Shown here: positions 1 through 12,580 of the stretch, one piece after another
Numbering within the stretch: the stretch's first letter is position 1
How the letters are laid out: the number at the start of each line of letters is the position of its first letter
Assembly (NCBI GenBank): GCA_933228895.1
Contig: OW121854.1
Location: 52,680,609-52,744,608, forward strand
DNA length: 64,000 bases
Direction of reading: 5' to 3'
Origin: Platycnemis pennipes
Lineage: Eukaryota > Arthropoda > Insecta > Odonata > Platycnemididae
Translations under genes and position numbers: made by a program
The notes under the pieces: model-generated
The model's input: only the letters and a program-made list of their open reading frames with translations
What the model was told of the DNA's origin: nothing
The model's database searches: none

Positions 1-2343
1 AACTATTTCTTTCTTGCTTTGTCCTTCGTTGGTTACTCGGCCTCCTTGGAAACAGAACTCTTTCACCTCATAAAGTTTTTGTTTTCCTAGTTAGACATTT
101 TATTTCGGCACGCTGCAAATGTTATTTAATTATAGCCTGCTGTAATTTTCCATTCTCTTTCTGCAGAGATTCTCACTGTTGTTTTTTATACAAAGTATCA
201 ATGATGTTAGTCTACAATTCTTCATGACATTGGTAGCTTAGCAGTTATTCCATTTCTGTTATTCCCCTCAATATAGATTTTACCCACCACCCGTACCATG
301 CTTTTGAATCGTCATACGTTTTCTACACTCAATCCTTATCAAAATATACCTGCGCTGTAAAGCTCCTATTTCTTACTTATTCTGAAAAACATTATTTTAT
401 TTTCCGTCATTGCTTGTGTAGAATTTTAATTAGGACTTTTGCATGAAAATTCGCTAATTTTATAATTTAAAAGCCTGTCTTAATTGGATATGTGAAGCTA
501 TTATCGTTTTGCGCCTACGTAACCTTGATCCCTTATTACTCTCATTGTCTCTCTACCTTAAAGTCACAGGGATGTTAAATCCTCCAGCCAGCTTAAATCA
601 CCTGTAGTCCAATGTTTGCATTGATTTTGACGTAATAAATCTTAATTTAAACCTTATAGTATAACTTTTTCCGAAAGCAAAATTCAAGATAATGGTTTTT
701 TCATCCGCCGCTGTTTGAGGAATCTTTTTATGGATACCTTTGCCATTATTTGAAGATTTTTCTCATGCTCTTTCTTCGTTATGTTTATTATATTTTATGA
801 TAATTGGTAAGTTGATTTCTAGAACTCTTTTTAAAAATACCTATAAATTGTTATTTTAGGAGTTTAGGTTCTTGTTTAAATTATGAATTTGAACTATTTG
901 GCCAACGTTTCAAAAAATATATTTAAAATTCATCAAGACTTAAATGGAATAAACCACCAATGAACATAAGTAAAATGATTTAAGGATATTTTCAATTAAA
1001 TATGTTTTAAAATGTAATTTATTGCAAAGTTTAACGCCAAAAGATTCACAAAATAAATTTTGCATACCTTTTAGCTGTTTTGAAGTGTTTTGAATAGAAA
1101 CTTTTTTTTAAATAAGGACCTTAACTCCTCAAAAAACATTTTTATATTATATTTTCTATTTCGTAGCCTTTTTTCCACTTCCTTTCCTACCCAATTGTCG
1201 ACTCTGTACCAGCATGACAAACGCTCTCATTTCATCGCTTGCATCTTCTAATGCTAATGCATGCTTCTTGATTTCTTCTGGCATTTATCCTCATTTTCCA
1301 GCGGTACATGTTTAGCCTTTTCGTGTATCGTAAATTCTCTATTTTTATTCATTGACAAACGAAATCGTTTCCAATCTCTTTCTGCGTTGCTCTCCACAAT
1401 TCACATTCAGCAGCCATCTCGTCCGTAAATCTTCTCAATTTTTAGTTAGAAACGTATATAAGGCTACTTTCCAAAGCTCTGGAATGTTTTTTATTCGGTA
1501 CCATGTGTTGATATCGCACTGATATGGTCCCAGGATTTCGATGGGAATTTCGTAATTAATGGGAGCACTCGACATCGTTACTACTTCCTGAATTATCATC
1601 AAGAATTATTCCTCAAGTTTTCCCCGAATCATTTTCGGCAGAATTCGACCAGCCCTAATTCGCTCCCAAAATTCATGAAGGGAGGCAACCTGCATTCGAT
1701 GGCCGTTTTATCTGACGATGGTGCCTTTTCTTTTATTTTTCCCCGATTTCAATTCCCTCAATTGTTCCATTGTGCCTTTTCCAAACATGCGCCTTAATTA
1801 TTCATTAAAGCCTCAGTCCCACCCCGTGGTGCATCCGTTGCTCCCCCGCCTGCCCCTTCCATGAAAATCCATACCTACCTCTCTCCATTAAGGCCTCCGT
1901 CCGCTACAAACGAACTGTGTTCCTCGCTTCGTAACACCGCCTGCCCTCCCATTTCCCCAATCCCATCACCAGGCCATTGTTCTCCACCTGCCGTTATGCT
2001 GTCTGCTCTATTATCCTCGCGGAATTCCTCCCCCATACCTTCTCTTCCCTACATCTCCCCCTCAAAAGCCTCTCGCACTCGTCGATTCATTTTTTTTCTT
2101 CTCTTTTCTTCCCTTGTTCCTCCGCACGGCCTCATAGCCAATGATCTTCTGGCTATTCACACGACCTCCATCTCATTTCGCCTTCTTCCCTACCACTGCT
2201 AATCGAACACTTCCTCATGATGATATTAAATGTACTTATTTCCGTTAGAAACATTGCATTACCTCTTCATCGGTCGCTTACATTGACACTCAAAACGTGT
2301 CTTACCTAGGCTACTACTGCGTTGTGATTTAGTCACTTAGATA
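1..2343. other. AT-rich stretch, no gene seen
   Basis: I see no recognisable gene, repeat family or splice-flanked exon here. The last 0.4 kb (about 1800-2210) is strongly pyrimidine-rich on the plus strand. It has an open frame at 1861-2202 made of Ser/Pro/Leu/Phe codons, the usual product of C/T-rich sequence, and I do not regard it as a gene. Confidence 0.6.
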
Positions 2344-2347
2344 TTAA

Positions 2348-2360
2348 CACTAGAATGCCG
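2348..2360. repeat. piggyBac left terminal inverted repeat
   Basis: This 13-bp sequence, CACTAGAATGCCG, directly follows TTAA and matches the complement of 4592-4604 exactly. A second partial copy (CTAGAATGCCGG) sits just inside at about 2377-2388, so the terminal motif is repeated subterminally. Confidence 0.93.
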
Positions 2361-2390
2361 GACTTATTGGACCCCCCTAGAATGCCGGGA

Positions 2391-2409
2391 GGGTGTCATT
2401 TTGACACCC
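2391..2409. repeat. subterminal palindrome, left
   Basis: A 19-bp palindrome: GGGTGTCA, a three-base centre TTT, then TGACACCC. The same arms recur at 4392-4410 and 4571-4589 with AAA in the centre. These are probable transposase binding sites, inferred from position and from the known 19-bp internal repeats of piggyBac. Confidence 0.8.
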
Positions 2410-2550
2410 ATCTGTTTATGTGTTCATATCGGTGTTTTAGTGCGGACTATTTTATGTTCTGTGATTGCTAGTGTTAATGTGGCAACGTCGGTATTTTTTG
2501 GCGTTCTTTTTAGAAATTAAAATAATTCTTTTAATTACAGCTCGATTTTA

Positions 2551-3842
2551 GAAAATTATTATCTGCAAAATTTTCTTTCGACCACACAATTTTTCGAATA
2601 TTGTGCTGAAACACTGGATGGCGCACATAAGTGCAGTTAGTAAATAATCATTTTTTACAATCATTAATTGTTTACGTAAAATCATGTATAATTTATATGC
2701 ACGTAAACCACAAATTTGTGTGAATGAAAACACAATGAAATCTAAGGTCTCTTTCATACAGGGTTACAACGAACTTCGTCTCAATTGCTTCACGTTCATG
2801 GCACTTTCGCTCTGTTTTAGCCGTACGCATGCCTCATATTTATTTATTACACAGCTTACAAAATCCAATAGTTCTGTTTTATTGCATTTTATCTTTATTT
2901 GACTGTTCCTAGTCAGTTCTGGCTCTCGCACTTCATCACACTCTTCAGAAGTTTGTCAAATATTTCTTGATGCAATGTTAGGACTTCCAAGCTCCTCTGC
3001 TAACTCTGCAAAAACCCTTCCGGGGGATCTTTGATAGCGTTATTTCCTTATAAAATATCCAGGCATTTATACCGGGAAAGTCAAGATTATTCTGGAAAGG
3101 ATGGACTGGCCAGCGTCTGGTTCCTGTTCTAACCGAATATCATCGTCCCATCTGATAAATGATATCCAATCCACACTAGGTCTCATTGTCGCACTTTACA
3201 GTTTCTGGAGTTTTCTTAGAGTTTTCACCAATGTCTACGTCAGGGTGAGGAGAGTTTAGAACAAAAACACACTTTCTCGGTTGCCCTGATAAACGGTAAG
3301 TGTTGCGTCACCGTTTTTGTACAATTTAGTTGAGTACAACTCTTCCCGAAAAGCTGTTATTTCAGGAAATATTTCTCTCCTTACCTTATTTACAGCTCCC
3401 ATTAGACTTATACCTTTTTTTACGTCTCAGGTGAGCACAAGTGATGAGAAATAGTTATCAGTTGTGACATTTCGGACTTGCTATGCAAGGCTGCGTAAGT
3501 ATCATTACAACATGATCTGAACGCGATCGCCAGCTTGACGAGAGTCATCATTGCCAAGGTCGGGAAATCCATTTATCAAATATTTACGGTCCTTCTCTAT
3601 TGCAAGCCAGTATTTTTGCTCATATTTATTAGGCTTCGATGCCATGTATTGCGTAAAGGAGCACCTAGCTTTGCTAGGAAACAGATGTTAGTCAATACTT
3701 ATGAACGGTCCAGGGTTAGAGCATGCAACACAGTTATCAATAATTTTCTTCCAAATATCTGAAAACATCACAAATTTGTCTGTCTGCAACCGTGCAGAAA
3801 GACTTGACTTTTCGTCAAAGCGAAGATAGCGTAAAATTTCAC
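2551..3842 (-). pseudogene. piggyBac-type transposase relic
   Basis: Conceptual minus-strand translation across frame breaks gives the expected order of transposase segments: CEILRYLRFDEK near 3842-3805; an FPSKARCSFTQYMASKPN block near 3680-3625; KYLINGFPDLGNDD near 3575-3535; VTTDNYFSSL near 3465-3435; KNGDATLTVYQGN near 3325-3290; GLDIIYQM near 3170-3145; and TRRWPVHPFQNNLDFPGINA near 3122-3062. The positions of the three catalytic aspartates known for this family still read as Asp. An in-frame TAA (3688-3690) follows the first of them, and further stops and shifts occur. The C-terminal Cys-rich region (about 2551-2760) is hard to recognise. The N-terminal part above 3842 is not identifiable. 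Confidence 0.88.
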
Positions 3843-4391
3843 AAAAGCTCAACATTTTGATCAGATCGTTTATCGGACACGTCTTCAGTAATGTTATTTA
3901 GTACTGCCGTTATTTGCTACGGCACCTATCGGCACCTGGCGATACCTCTATGTAGCGCCATAACCAAGACACAAACTATGTCAATGCAACCACCTCGATG
4001 CAAGGAGAAGTCACGACCGGTCGCGATACGCCAGTGAGCCAGACAGTCAGTCAGCTACAGACGCTCGGCAGTTGCCATCTGTATTGTCGCGTCAGTACAT
4101 TGTTCACGGCAACAGTGCTTCTTTGCGGTAGATAAATACATCCCTGTGTCACCACGGACTAATAGGCTGGATTGAAGATGAATCATTTGCAAAAAAGTAG
4201 TGGAAAATAGACTTACCTCACGCGCTAATAAATTTTCGAAAAATAAGTAAACAGAGTATTTTTATCGAAAATATGTAGAATTAAACAAATGCAAACTTGA
4301 TGTACTGTTCGAAATTACCCGTTTGACTAGTAGTAATCAAATCGCTTCCGAAGATACGCCTAAAACGAAAGAATAAATGCTAACATTTCCT

Positions 4392-4410
4392 GGGTGTCAA
4401 AATGACACCC
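4392..4410. repeat. subterminal palindrome, right inner
   Basis: GGGTGTCA-AAA-TGACACCC, identical in its arms to the left-end palindrome and lying about 180 bp inside the right end. It makes the two ends of the element asymmetric. Confidence 0.8.
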
Positions 4411-4570
4411 TTCGGCATTTACGGTAAATTTTAATTTTTCAGATGAAAAAAAGGTAGAAGGCTATATCTCACACAGTAGTCTTGTTAAGCTTTTAAAATG
4501 AGTAAAAGTCACGAAAGATTTTTTCTTCAATACAGTTTCATGGGCAGCTATGCAAACAAATGTAGGTGTA

Positions 4571-4589
4571 GGGTGTCAAAATGACACCC
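4571..4589. repeat. subterminal palindrome, right outer
   Basis: GGGTGTCA-AAA-TGACACCC, ending two bases before the right terminal inverted repeat. It is the mirror partner of the palindrome at 2391-2409. Confidence 0.8.
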
Positions 4590-4591
4590 GT

Positions 4592-4604
4592 CGGCATTCT
4601 AGTG
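4592..4604. repeat. piggyBac right terminal inverted repeat
   Basis: CGGCATTCTAGTG is the exact complement of the left repeat and is directly followed by TTAA. A weaker copy, TTCGGCATTTACGG, lies inside at about 4411-4424, next to another subterminal palindrome. Confidence 0.93.
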
Positions 4605-4608
4605 TTAA

Positions 4609-7264
4609 AACTAAGTGCTCTACCGGATAAGGTTAGTTAAGACTCGTAAAATATCTCGCACCGCAAAAACATTTCCTTCGCATGATGTTCTTCCATTTTT
4701 TATTCTTTTTAACTTTTATCGTGCCATCCGAATTGTCTGTGGGTTTTCTTATCATGCAGTTGTTGACTTTAATTCATTCTTCTATTACGTTTACACATTA
4801 AACAGTCTTGCCCCCAAATAAAAGTTCCATCTCCTAATGATGTACCTACTCGGGAAATATTTTTGCAAAGAGCGCTAATTGATATTTAGTAAAAAATCCT
4901 TCTGCTGAGTTACCAATGATGGTGGTAATTTAATATTTCGATAGCTTTGTATTGTTTAATATCAAACAGCATGTAGTATTTTTCATGTCAGATAAGAAGT
5001 TTTGGGGACACATGCTGGATTATTTTCCTCTATAAATAACATCGTAGACGCGCGTATATTGTGCATTTGTAAGCTCCTTAATGTTAGAAAATGACACAGT
5101 CAAATGAGTATTTTCCATGAAAAGTTCACCTTTGTTAACGCACTCGTACACTACGACAAAATTAAACCTTTTTTGCTACACCAATTGAAAAACATCTAAA
5201 CAAAACGATTTCAGCCACAAGTGAAGCAAGACTTATTTCTATAACGTAATTTTAGTTTTTTTCCGGTCTTATTGATTGATTTTAGTAATGTATGAAGAAA
5301 CGCATGAACTTATAATAGATAGTAGTGTGATGTCTACTTAACATTGCAATTAAAAATGGGTTTTGTTTGTAGTGCAGTACAAATTTACCATTTCATACTA
5401 CTTCTTCTGTAAGTTGAACTACTTTAGAGCTACTGCAAGTATTAAAAGTAAATTTGATGCGCAAAAAAGAAAATGAGGTACGAAATATATGCAGTTACCA
5501 TTTGATATCCTAAGTGCGGTATGAAAATAATGACAATACAACGAGAAGCATTATGAAAATCCGTAATTGGACTCTTGGTTTCTTTATTGCTGTGGGAATG
5601 AGAACGGTTAACACGAATAGGTTAACGTATTTCGCGAACTTTATTAGTCTTGCGAGCCATGGGACTCGGAAAAAGGATAAAAATGGAAGGAAAGGGTCCC
5701 CTAAGAAATCTCAATCCCATTATCTCGACGCTCCATTCATTGTTGGTCAGGTTCGTGTATGTGGATTCATTAATTCCACTCCCACTCTCTCTCCATAAAC
5801 CCATTACCACGAAAAAAGTTGTTTTATTTAATCTACATTTTTTTTCTACTTCGAAATCAGGTTATTGTAGGGGACCTATCTTCACCTTCTTTTTCTTTTT
5901 TTTTGGTGCTAGGAAATGGCAGAAGAGATTGATAGTCGAATTGGCTATACAAAGGCATTATGTTTTTACTTGATTCGAAAAATTAGGAATATTAATTAGA
6001 GATTCGCTGTATTAAAGATATGAGGTTAAAACGAGGGAAAGAGTGATTGCGGTGCAAAAAGTTAGAGCACGTTTAATTGAATGTAATGCTTAAAAATAAC
6101 TGTGAAGTAGCAAAAGGATTTGAAAGTAATTGTGACTAAAATGATGTTATTAATTATATGCATATATTTGATAGAACTTCAATTTGCTTCAGATTGTATT
6201 GGCAATCCTTCTGATTTCTTGGAATGGCCAAATGAACGGTAGAGTATTTAAGGAATATATACGCTCAGAGACATGTATGTTTGGAATATATTTACTAAGG
6301 GTGGCTTAAACACTTGTACCTAAGACTACGTGAACATTTCATGTAGACTGTTTCGGAGAAACAGCCTTAGGAGCTTATGGTTTCTTGGGAAATCCAACGC
6401 TGGAAAAGATGGATAAGTGAGTAGCTAGAAAGGCCAATAAAAGCCAGAATCAGTTCTTGCGAAGAAGTTACCTATTGGCCCCATGAGATTAACTCTCTGG
6501 TCCCTAGTAGCTTCCTGTTCGAAAAAATACCTGGAGCAATGTATTATTTGTCCATTTACTACGTGAGTACCCATGGGTCAAATTCTCTTAAATTAAGGAT
6601 ACCCAAAGGTGCGGTATCTGTTTTTCATTTGTTAAAGGCAATTTAGAAAAATTCTCTAGGAAATAAAATACACTCTGGCCTTGGCCTTCAAAAAGGAAGC
6701 TAATAAATCGTAACTCATAATCAATCTGAGAGAGATGAATACATTTGACACACTTGATGAACTTGATGTAAATTAAGTTGTACACACAAACGATGGTACA
6801 ATATACTGCATTTAACCTAATTACTTATGTTTTTTAGATCAAGTACGGATTTCTCATGTCATACTAGATTCACAATGGTTAATGATGTACCTGTAACCAC
6901 GCAACCTGGAGGTAGTTTGTGGGAACTGCCTAGGCGGTGATAAGAGGCTTTTCATTTCATTTCCGGTCCATTCTTTAGTACTTAGTTCACTGGAGCTGGA
7001 GACGGATTTTAGCGAACAAAAATTATTGAAAGTCACCGAGAAACCTTTAAAGTGAGAATAGTCTCGTTTGCCCTTAAGAAAGTTCTCGTGATCTCATGTA
7101 AAATATATGATGACCTTCCTATTTTCATAAGCATGAAACGCGTTAATTTGTGGAAAAATGTTCCATAAACTGTAAACATGTTCGCACGTCATGAGCGGTG
7201 TATTAAAAATCAGTAAGTTATTGTGAGTTTGAAGTAAGCGCATGGAGGAAAGGTAGGTAATAGA
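4609..7264. other. AT-rich stretch, no gene seen
   Basis: No repeat family, splice-flanked exon or convincing open frame stands out. Short frames at 5514-5973 overlap on both strands in a low-complexity patch that ends in a T run, and I take them as chance. Confidence 0.55.
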
Positions 7265-8060
7265 TCACAGAGAAGAGTAATTAAATGGAATCAATGGCAG
7301 CCTCGTGCGAGTGTACCTCACTCGGTCGTATAGGATAGAGGCCGAAAGTAAGAATGGAACTTGCCTGCTTGGTTGGAGATACTGAGAGAGGAAGAACGGT
7401 GAGGTTAGGTAGGATTCGGGTGGCACGGAGACTTTGAGTTCGAATCGGGAGTGTGAAATGGTTGAAAAGTTATTGGAACCACGCAAGGTTTAGTGGAGAG
7501 ACGAAGGCGGAAGTAGAAAGAGCGCGAAGAGTGGGTAGAGGGCAGCACGTAACCCAAACAAAGAAGCGGAGAGGGTGAAGGCGGGAGGGGGAGATGAAGC
7601 GTGAGTACTCGGACTCGCGGGGAAGGGAAAGGAGGCTGTTGCGATAAGAAACCTTAAGCTCCTTTTCCCCCACGTCCGGCAAAGACTCGATGAAAGCGGA
7701 AGATGGAGGGAGGATAAAGTGACAAAGGGTAGGGGGTGGAAATAAAGAAAAGGGAATGGGTTGGTCGAGAAGTAGTTGGAGGGATAAGAGTGTCTGGTTG
7801 TGTAGCGGGTTTGGGAGGATTGGAGGAGGCAGACGGATTTCGGAGATTTCATGTGCCGAAATAGAAAAGAGGGAAAGGGAGTGCGTATCGGTTGAGTGTG
7901 GGGAAAGGGAAGATGAGGATTTGTGGGAAGTTGAGAGAACTTGAAGGAGACTCGAGGAGGGAAGACTTAGATACCTACCGTATTCCGGTGGGCCTGGAGG
8001 GAGAGCTCCTCTTTTGGGGAGCTCCTCATGAGTGAGGGGGGAAAATAAGGAAGGCGCTTA
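7265..8060. other. Purine-rich, GC-rich island
   Basis: The plus strand is strongly G/A-rich (long GGA, GAGG and GGAAG tracts). Open frames exist on both strands (for example 7490-7852 minus and 7756-7944 plus), but their products are low-complexity Ser/Leu/Pro or Arg/Gly/Glu strings that mirror each other. I read this as a compositional island with no demonstrable product. Confidence 0.5.
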
Positions 8061-11000
8061 CGGAGACGACTGCGAATCGGGCGTTAAGAGGAAGAAAAGG
8101 CTAGAAAATGATTTGAGGGGAGTAATGAGGGGTTCTTATTGGGAATTAAGAGAATGCAAGTGGACTCTTTCTTACCCCAAAGGCTGGACAACGATTTAGA
8201 ACAAAAGATTGCTGAGAGGAGACGGATCGAAGGGAGAAAATTTGGCACGGTTAATGGAAGAGGTAGTGCAAGGTTCTAATTATTGATATTTTCAACCTGC
8301 TTTAGGTAGAATTACGATTTGTACGAGAGCGGTAGTGAGGAAATAGATTCTAAACTGCCAGCTTTACTGGTTTACCACCCCGAGGACCAAGGTTTATTCC
8401 CGGAAGGGGCAGAATTTTTTCAGTGAATAACCAGTGAATGCAATAACCGTCAATCAGTGCCCAGTTGAGGGCATTTCGTGTTAAGTACTTAGTTCTCTTA
8501 ATGTGAGGTTGGAATGTGAGTCCATTGGTGTCTTTCTGTAAGAGCTGGGCAATGACGCCGTGACTATCTCAACCCTCTCTCCTTGAGCAATTCCTACCAC
8601 CACTTAATTGCTCACCTGTTCTAAATGGCGCAAAAGACCTCGTCTCTCGGTCATCTTCCCCAAAAACGAACTAACTAATTGGGCTAGTGAATGGAGTCCA
8701 TATGAAATGAGTTTTACTCTGAAAATTGAATAGTTTGCAGCAAAAGGAGCTAGATTTATATATTTATTTCATTGACGGACTACATGTTGAAGTAGACTTC
8801 GTGAATCTACAATGCACGTGGGTTTTAATTTCTTTTTTTATCTAGTTTTAAACCAACAAAGTATCTGTGCCTAAATATTAATAGTCATGTCCAATAGAGT
8901 GGTATTTTAACTATTATTACATGTACGTAGTGCTTGTCCACCGAATGCCGACCTCCTATCACTCGTTAACCTTATGACGTGCCTAGTGCTCAGTAGGCAC
9001 AGTAGATGATGAGTAAGATAATGACTACTGAAAGAAAATTTTTCAGTTGAACAGAATCAAATGTTCGGTGCTTGGGACTATATAGCTAAAGAAGAGTCTT
9101 TCTTAAATTCGTTGGAAACTTAATGTTATGATTAGAGACGGTTATCGCATAATATCCCAAAAAGTAATATTAAATCTATGGTCTCTAGTTTTTATATTGC
9201 GAGGGATGTGAATTTTTTTCATATTTTTCTTTCCTCTTAATTATGCAGGATGTATTATAAAAAGATAATATTGGTAAACATTGATTTAGAGCTTTGTAAT
9301 CAAATAAGACGTTTATTGACGCTATTATGTACTACTTTTGCGCACAACAATGCCATGGTTGTGTGCGTAAATAAGTAAGTAATTTAATTCCAGTTTCAAA
9401 TGACTGTTAACAATGATAAGTTATCAAAGTAGTAATATTTAATGATAATTTTGGAAATAATAAGAATATTTGGCATATCAGAAAAACATAATTATTGGCA
9501 GTATACCCACAGTAATGAGGCTGGCCCGAGTGAATTTGTCGTTACTTACCTACTTGCTTACCGTGCTAATTTAATTGAAGGATATATATTGTTAAGGAAT
9601 TTTCATTTTCATGCACAGTTTCTTTTATTTCCGCCTGAAGCTCAGCCTTTTTCCGCCATCTGTATCTTTTGCCCCATATCTTTTCTTCCGTAGAAGTCTT
9701 CCACATTCAAGCTGCTTTCATCCTTGCATCTGTCCCCACCAAACTCCCTATAAAAGATTCCTTTCTTCTCCATCCATGCCCAGTACGTCTATACGTCTTC
9801 GTCTCGGCGCTTCTCATGCCATTCATCTTTTTTCTAACGCACTTCTGAGAGATCTTCATCCGGAACTCCTTCTTTTTCGAGGTCGGAATTCCGAAACCCA
9901 TCCAAGCCACGCCCTAGTAATGCATACCGGCATGGGCTTCTGGAATTTATTTTTAAATATTCTCATTTGTAACGTGATTCATGCGTTAACGACAAAATTT
10001 TACTTCTCCCAAGCAATAGATTCCTTTTTTGACACAGTTTTTTCTTGCTCTGCTTCGCAAAATACTCCATTTTTTATGATGCTGCTATGTATGATGATTG
10101 TTTTACCTGGGAGACCGTCACAAAACTTCATAACTTGTACACTCACGTTATAGTTATTTTTAATTATATCTACGTAGCTATACGTGATCTTTAGACTACA
10201 AACGTTGTATATTGTTCAAATTTACTAATCTCGAATGGTTAAGCAACGCGCTAAGAAGGTCACTCTGAGCATTGTGTTTCTTTTTGAGTAAGCGCTGTTA
10301 ACAACTGAAATGAAAATGCGAAGAACCAAATCCGTGACCCAACCCAAAGACTGTAACATAGGGCTTAACGTTAAAGTTAAAACGAATGTGGCTACAAATG
10401 ACTAATTTTATACACTATATTGTACGATTGTGTGATTTTTTCATGCTAGAGAAAATGGCTCTTAGAGGGTTAATGCAGTATTTATTTTGAGTCATTATAC
10501 CCATGCACTTCTGTTAGCTAATTGAATTACTCTATTTTCAGCAATGTGTGCCAAAAAAGCTGGTCAGATGAAAAATATTATGAAGGTTCTTATTTTTAGA
10601 GTCATGCAGCCTTTCGGTACCTCTCGGGCCATTTAAATTGTCTCGTGTCCCAACAATAGCAAATTTCAACATTTAGAAGGCATGTAAATCACAATCGATA
10701 GGAAAGAATCTCAAGAGTGTGAAAGATGGCTCAACAGTTTAATGTAACATCCTGCGGGACTGATTTAGGAAGATGGGATTGATAATATTGATTAGGGCAA
10801 GACTGAAATCGTAGAAACGAGAGGAATGATTGAAATATTGGAGAAGAAACTGAAATTGAGGAATGGGCTTTCGGAATGAAATGAGAATCCAAGAATAACC
10901 CTATGATTGGTGCTAGCAGCAAGGTGGATATGAAAACCGCAATCCAATGCACATGAAATAAGATTGTAAAATTTAGTGTCAGAGATGGAGCGTCTAAAAA

Positions 11001-11929
11001 ATGGAAAGTAGAAAGAAATGCAATACGTCAAAATATCTTTGAAAAATAATGTTTTTGGTGATTTCAAAGGTATTGTAGTCTCATAAGGAATAGTAAAATG
11101 TTGTTTTTTGTTGTGCTAATTTGCTAAAAAAAACACTATAAGGAACGCTGAATTAGCTTTAACAAATACAAATTGTAAATATCATGCTTGATTATGTAAA
11201 AATGGGAACTATGCTTGCGGAACTAACAGTAAGAATGAGCGAATATTTTTGAAATATAAAAATATTTCGCAGGTTTAAATCTTGCGACCCGAGAAATATT
11301 TTTGTTGCGCATTTTTATTAATTGTGTTTTTTTTTCGTTTTAATGAATGCAGTAAATACGTATGAATCCGTTAATACATGCAACGGTTATTTTTTCATTA
11401 AACTGGGACTTAAGCATTGTTTAGGTTTTGAAAATAGTTACAAGGCATTTGTGTTGAATCGCTCAATAAATCTTTTTTTTCAAGTAGAATTATTTTAATG
11501 ATCGTTAACTCGAAGATTTTTAATCCAAGGGCCATGGAATAAGTTAAAGCATTTTCCTTACCATTCATTGAACATGCTTTTATTTGGTCTTTGATTTTGT
11601 CTTAAATAATTGTGATACATGTATTTTGGTTGGAGATTGAAATGCAGTGTTAGTAAATTTAACTATCTTGCTGCTAACTGAAATCTATAGTACATTTTTA
11701 CTACCGGAATCGATTCCTTGTAGTATGCATTGCTGTATTAAATTCCCGTCTGATGCTCAGTTATTTGTAAGACGGTTTTTTCCTCCGATCTTCCCAAGTC
11801 ATCCCTCACAATCTCTGGAATCACGCTTACTTACCTATTTATTTGACCAAAACATGTTCAGAAGCAGATGCGTCTAAAGAGTCGGCATCATCGGCGATGT
11901 ATTTGATGAAAATCCGATCCGCCGTCTCG
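8061..11929. other. Long stretch without recognised genes
   Basis: The sequence is AT-rich. A 180-codon plus frame at 9611-10153 is the longest open stretch, but its Ser/Pro/Phe/His-rich product resembles no family I know and no splice or promoter context supports it. A small hairpin lies at 9339-9367. Confidence 0.5.
9339..9367. repeat. Short imperfect hairpin
   Basis: TGCGCACAAC (9339-9348) pairs with GTTGTGTGCG (9358-9367), giving 10 bp with two G-U pairs around a nine-base loop. I see no flanking target duplication and no homology to a known small RNA. Confidence 0.5.
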
Positions 11930-12580
11930 TTGTAGCGGTGAATGGGCCCTAGAAAGGATATCTCGATCGCAGCTTGTAGGCCTTTGGCCAGAGGCAACTC
12001 AGCAAACAAAAATAGATCGTCCGTCCAACCCCCTCGCGTTTTCCATTTCCCCGCTGACCCACCCTTCCCATTTCCCCACAGGGTCTCCTCAAAAACTCTC
12101 CCACCACCTCCAACCCGGAAAACCATCGGAAAAAGGGTGCAATGGTGTGGGAAGCTGGGGTCACTATCTGGAAGTCCCCCAACCTCGCATTTAGTCCGTC
12201 CGCTTGCTTGCCAATACTGCTGTTTCGTCTGCGGCGGTCAGATAAGCGTCTGAGACTTCCCGGGAGCATCCAACCCACCCCCAAATGCCCAGTACACTCC
12301 TTGTTCTCCCCCTCCTCTCACCAACCCTGCAACCGCCTCAATTTCCTCATTCCCCTTTCCATTTCTTCCTAATGGCCTCGTGCAGTTACACACTTAGAGT
12401 TCACCGACTATTTGCCTCAAGTGTGCGCTGGAGAGAAGGGTGGCTACCGGGCATCTCAGACCCTGCCTTGCTAGGTCATCTTGTCCCGTTAGTCGCACTT
12501 CCCCCCGATTCTGGGCCAGGAACTCGGCGAGACCTGCAGAAAATCCCTTATCTCTCCAAACGTTTCTCCTTTCCCTTAAT
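11930..12580. other. GC-rich island
   Basis: CpG-containing, C-rich sequence with overlapping open frames in at least four frames (for example 11949-12284 minus and 12285-12839 plus). Frames that are open in several registers at once indicate composition rather than coding. It could be a promoter-like CpG island, but I see no TATA or other core element. Confidence 0.45.

Larger units (their letters stand above)
2344..4608 (-). mobile_element. piggyBac-type DNA transposon, decayed
   Basis: The element lies between two TTAA tetranucleotides (2344-2347 and 4605-4608), the target site used by the piggyBac superfamily. Inside them are perfect 13-bp terminal inverted repeats: CACTAGAATGCCG at 2348-2360 and its complement at 4592-4604. 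The body is 2257 bp. Near the ends are GGGTGTCA/TGACACCC palindromes, one on the left and two on the right. Such asymmetric subterminal repeats are known in piggyBac elements. The interior carries a minus-strand transposase relic with stops and frame breaks, so the copy cannot encode its own transposase. Its ends look well preserved and might still be usable in trans, which is inference. Confidence 0.93.

Noticed and set aside
8370..8440. Possible SINE B box (GGTTTATTCCCGG)
   Set aside because: No matching A box, tail or target duplication found.
9611..10153. 180-codon plus frame as a gene
   Set aside because: Ser/Pro/Phe-rich text without a known motif, and a minus frame overlaps. Not supportable, though not excluded.
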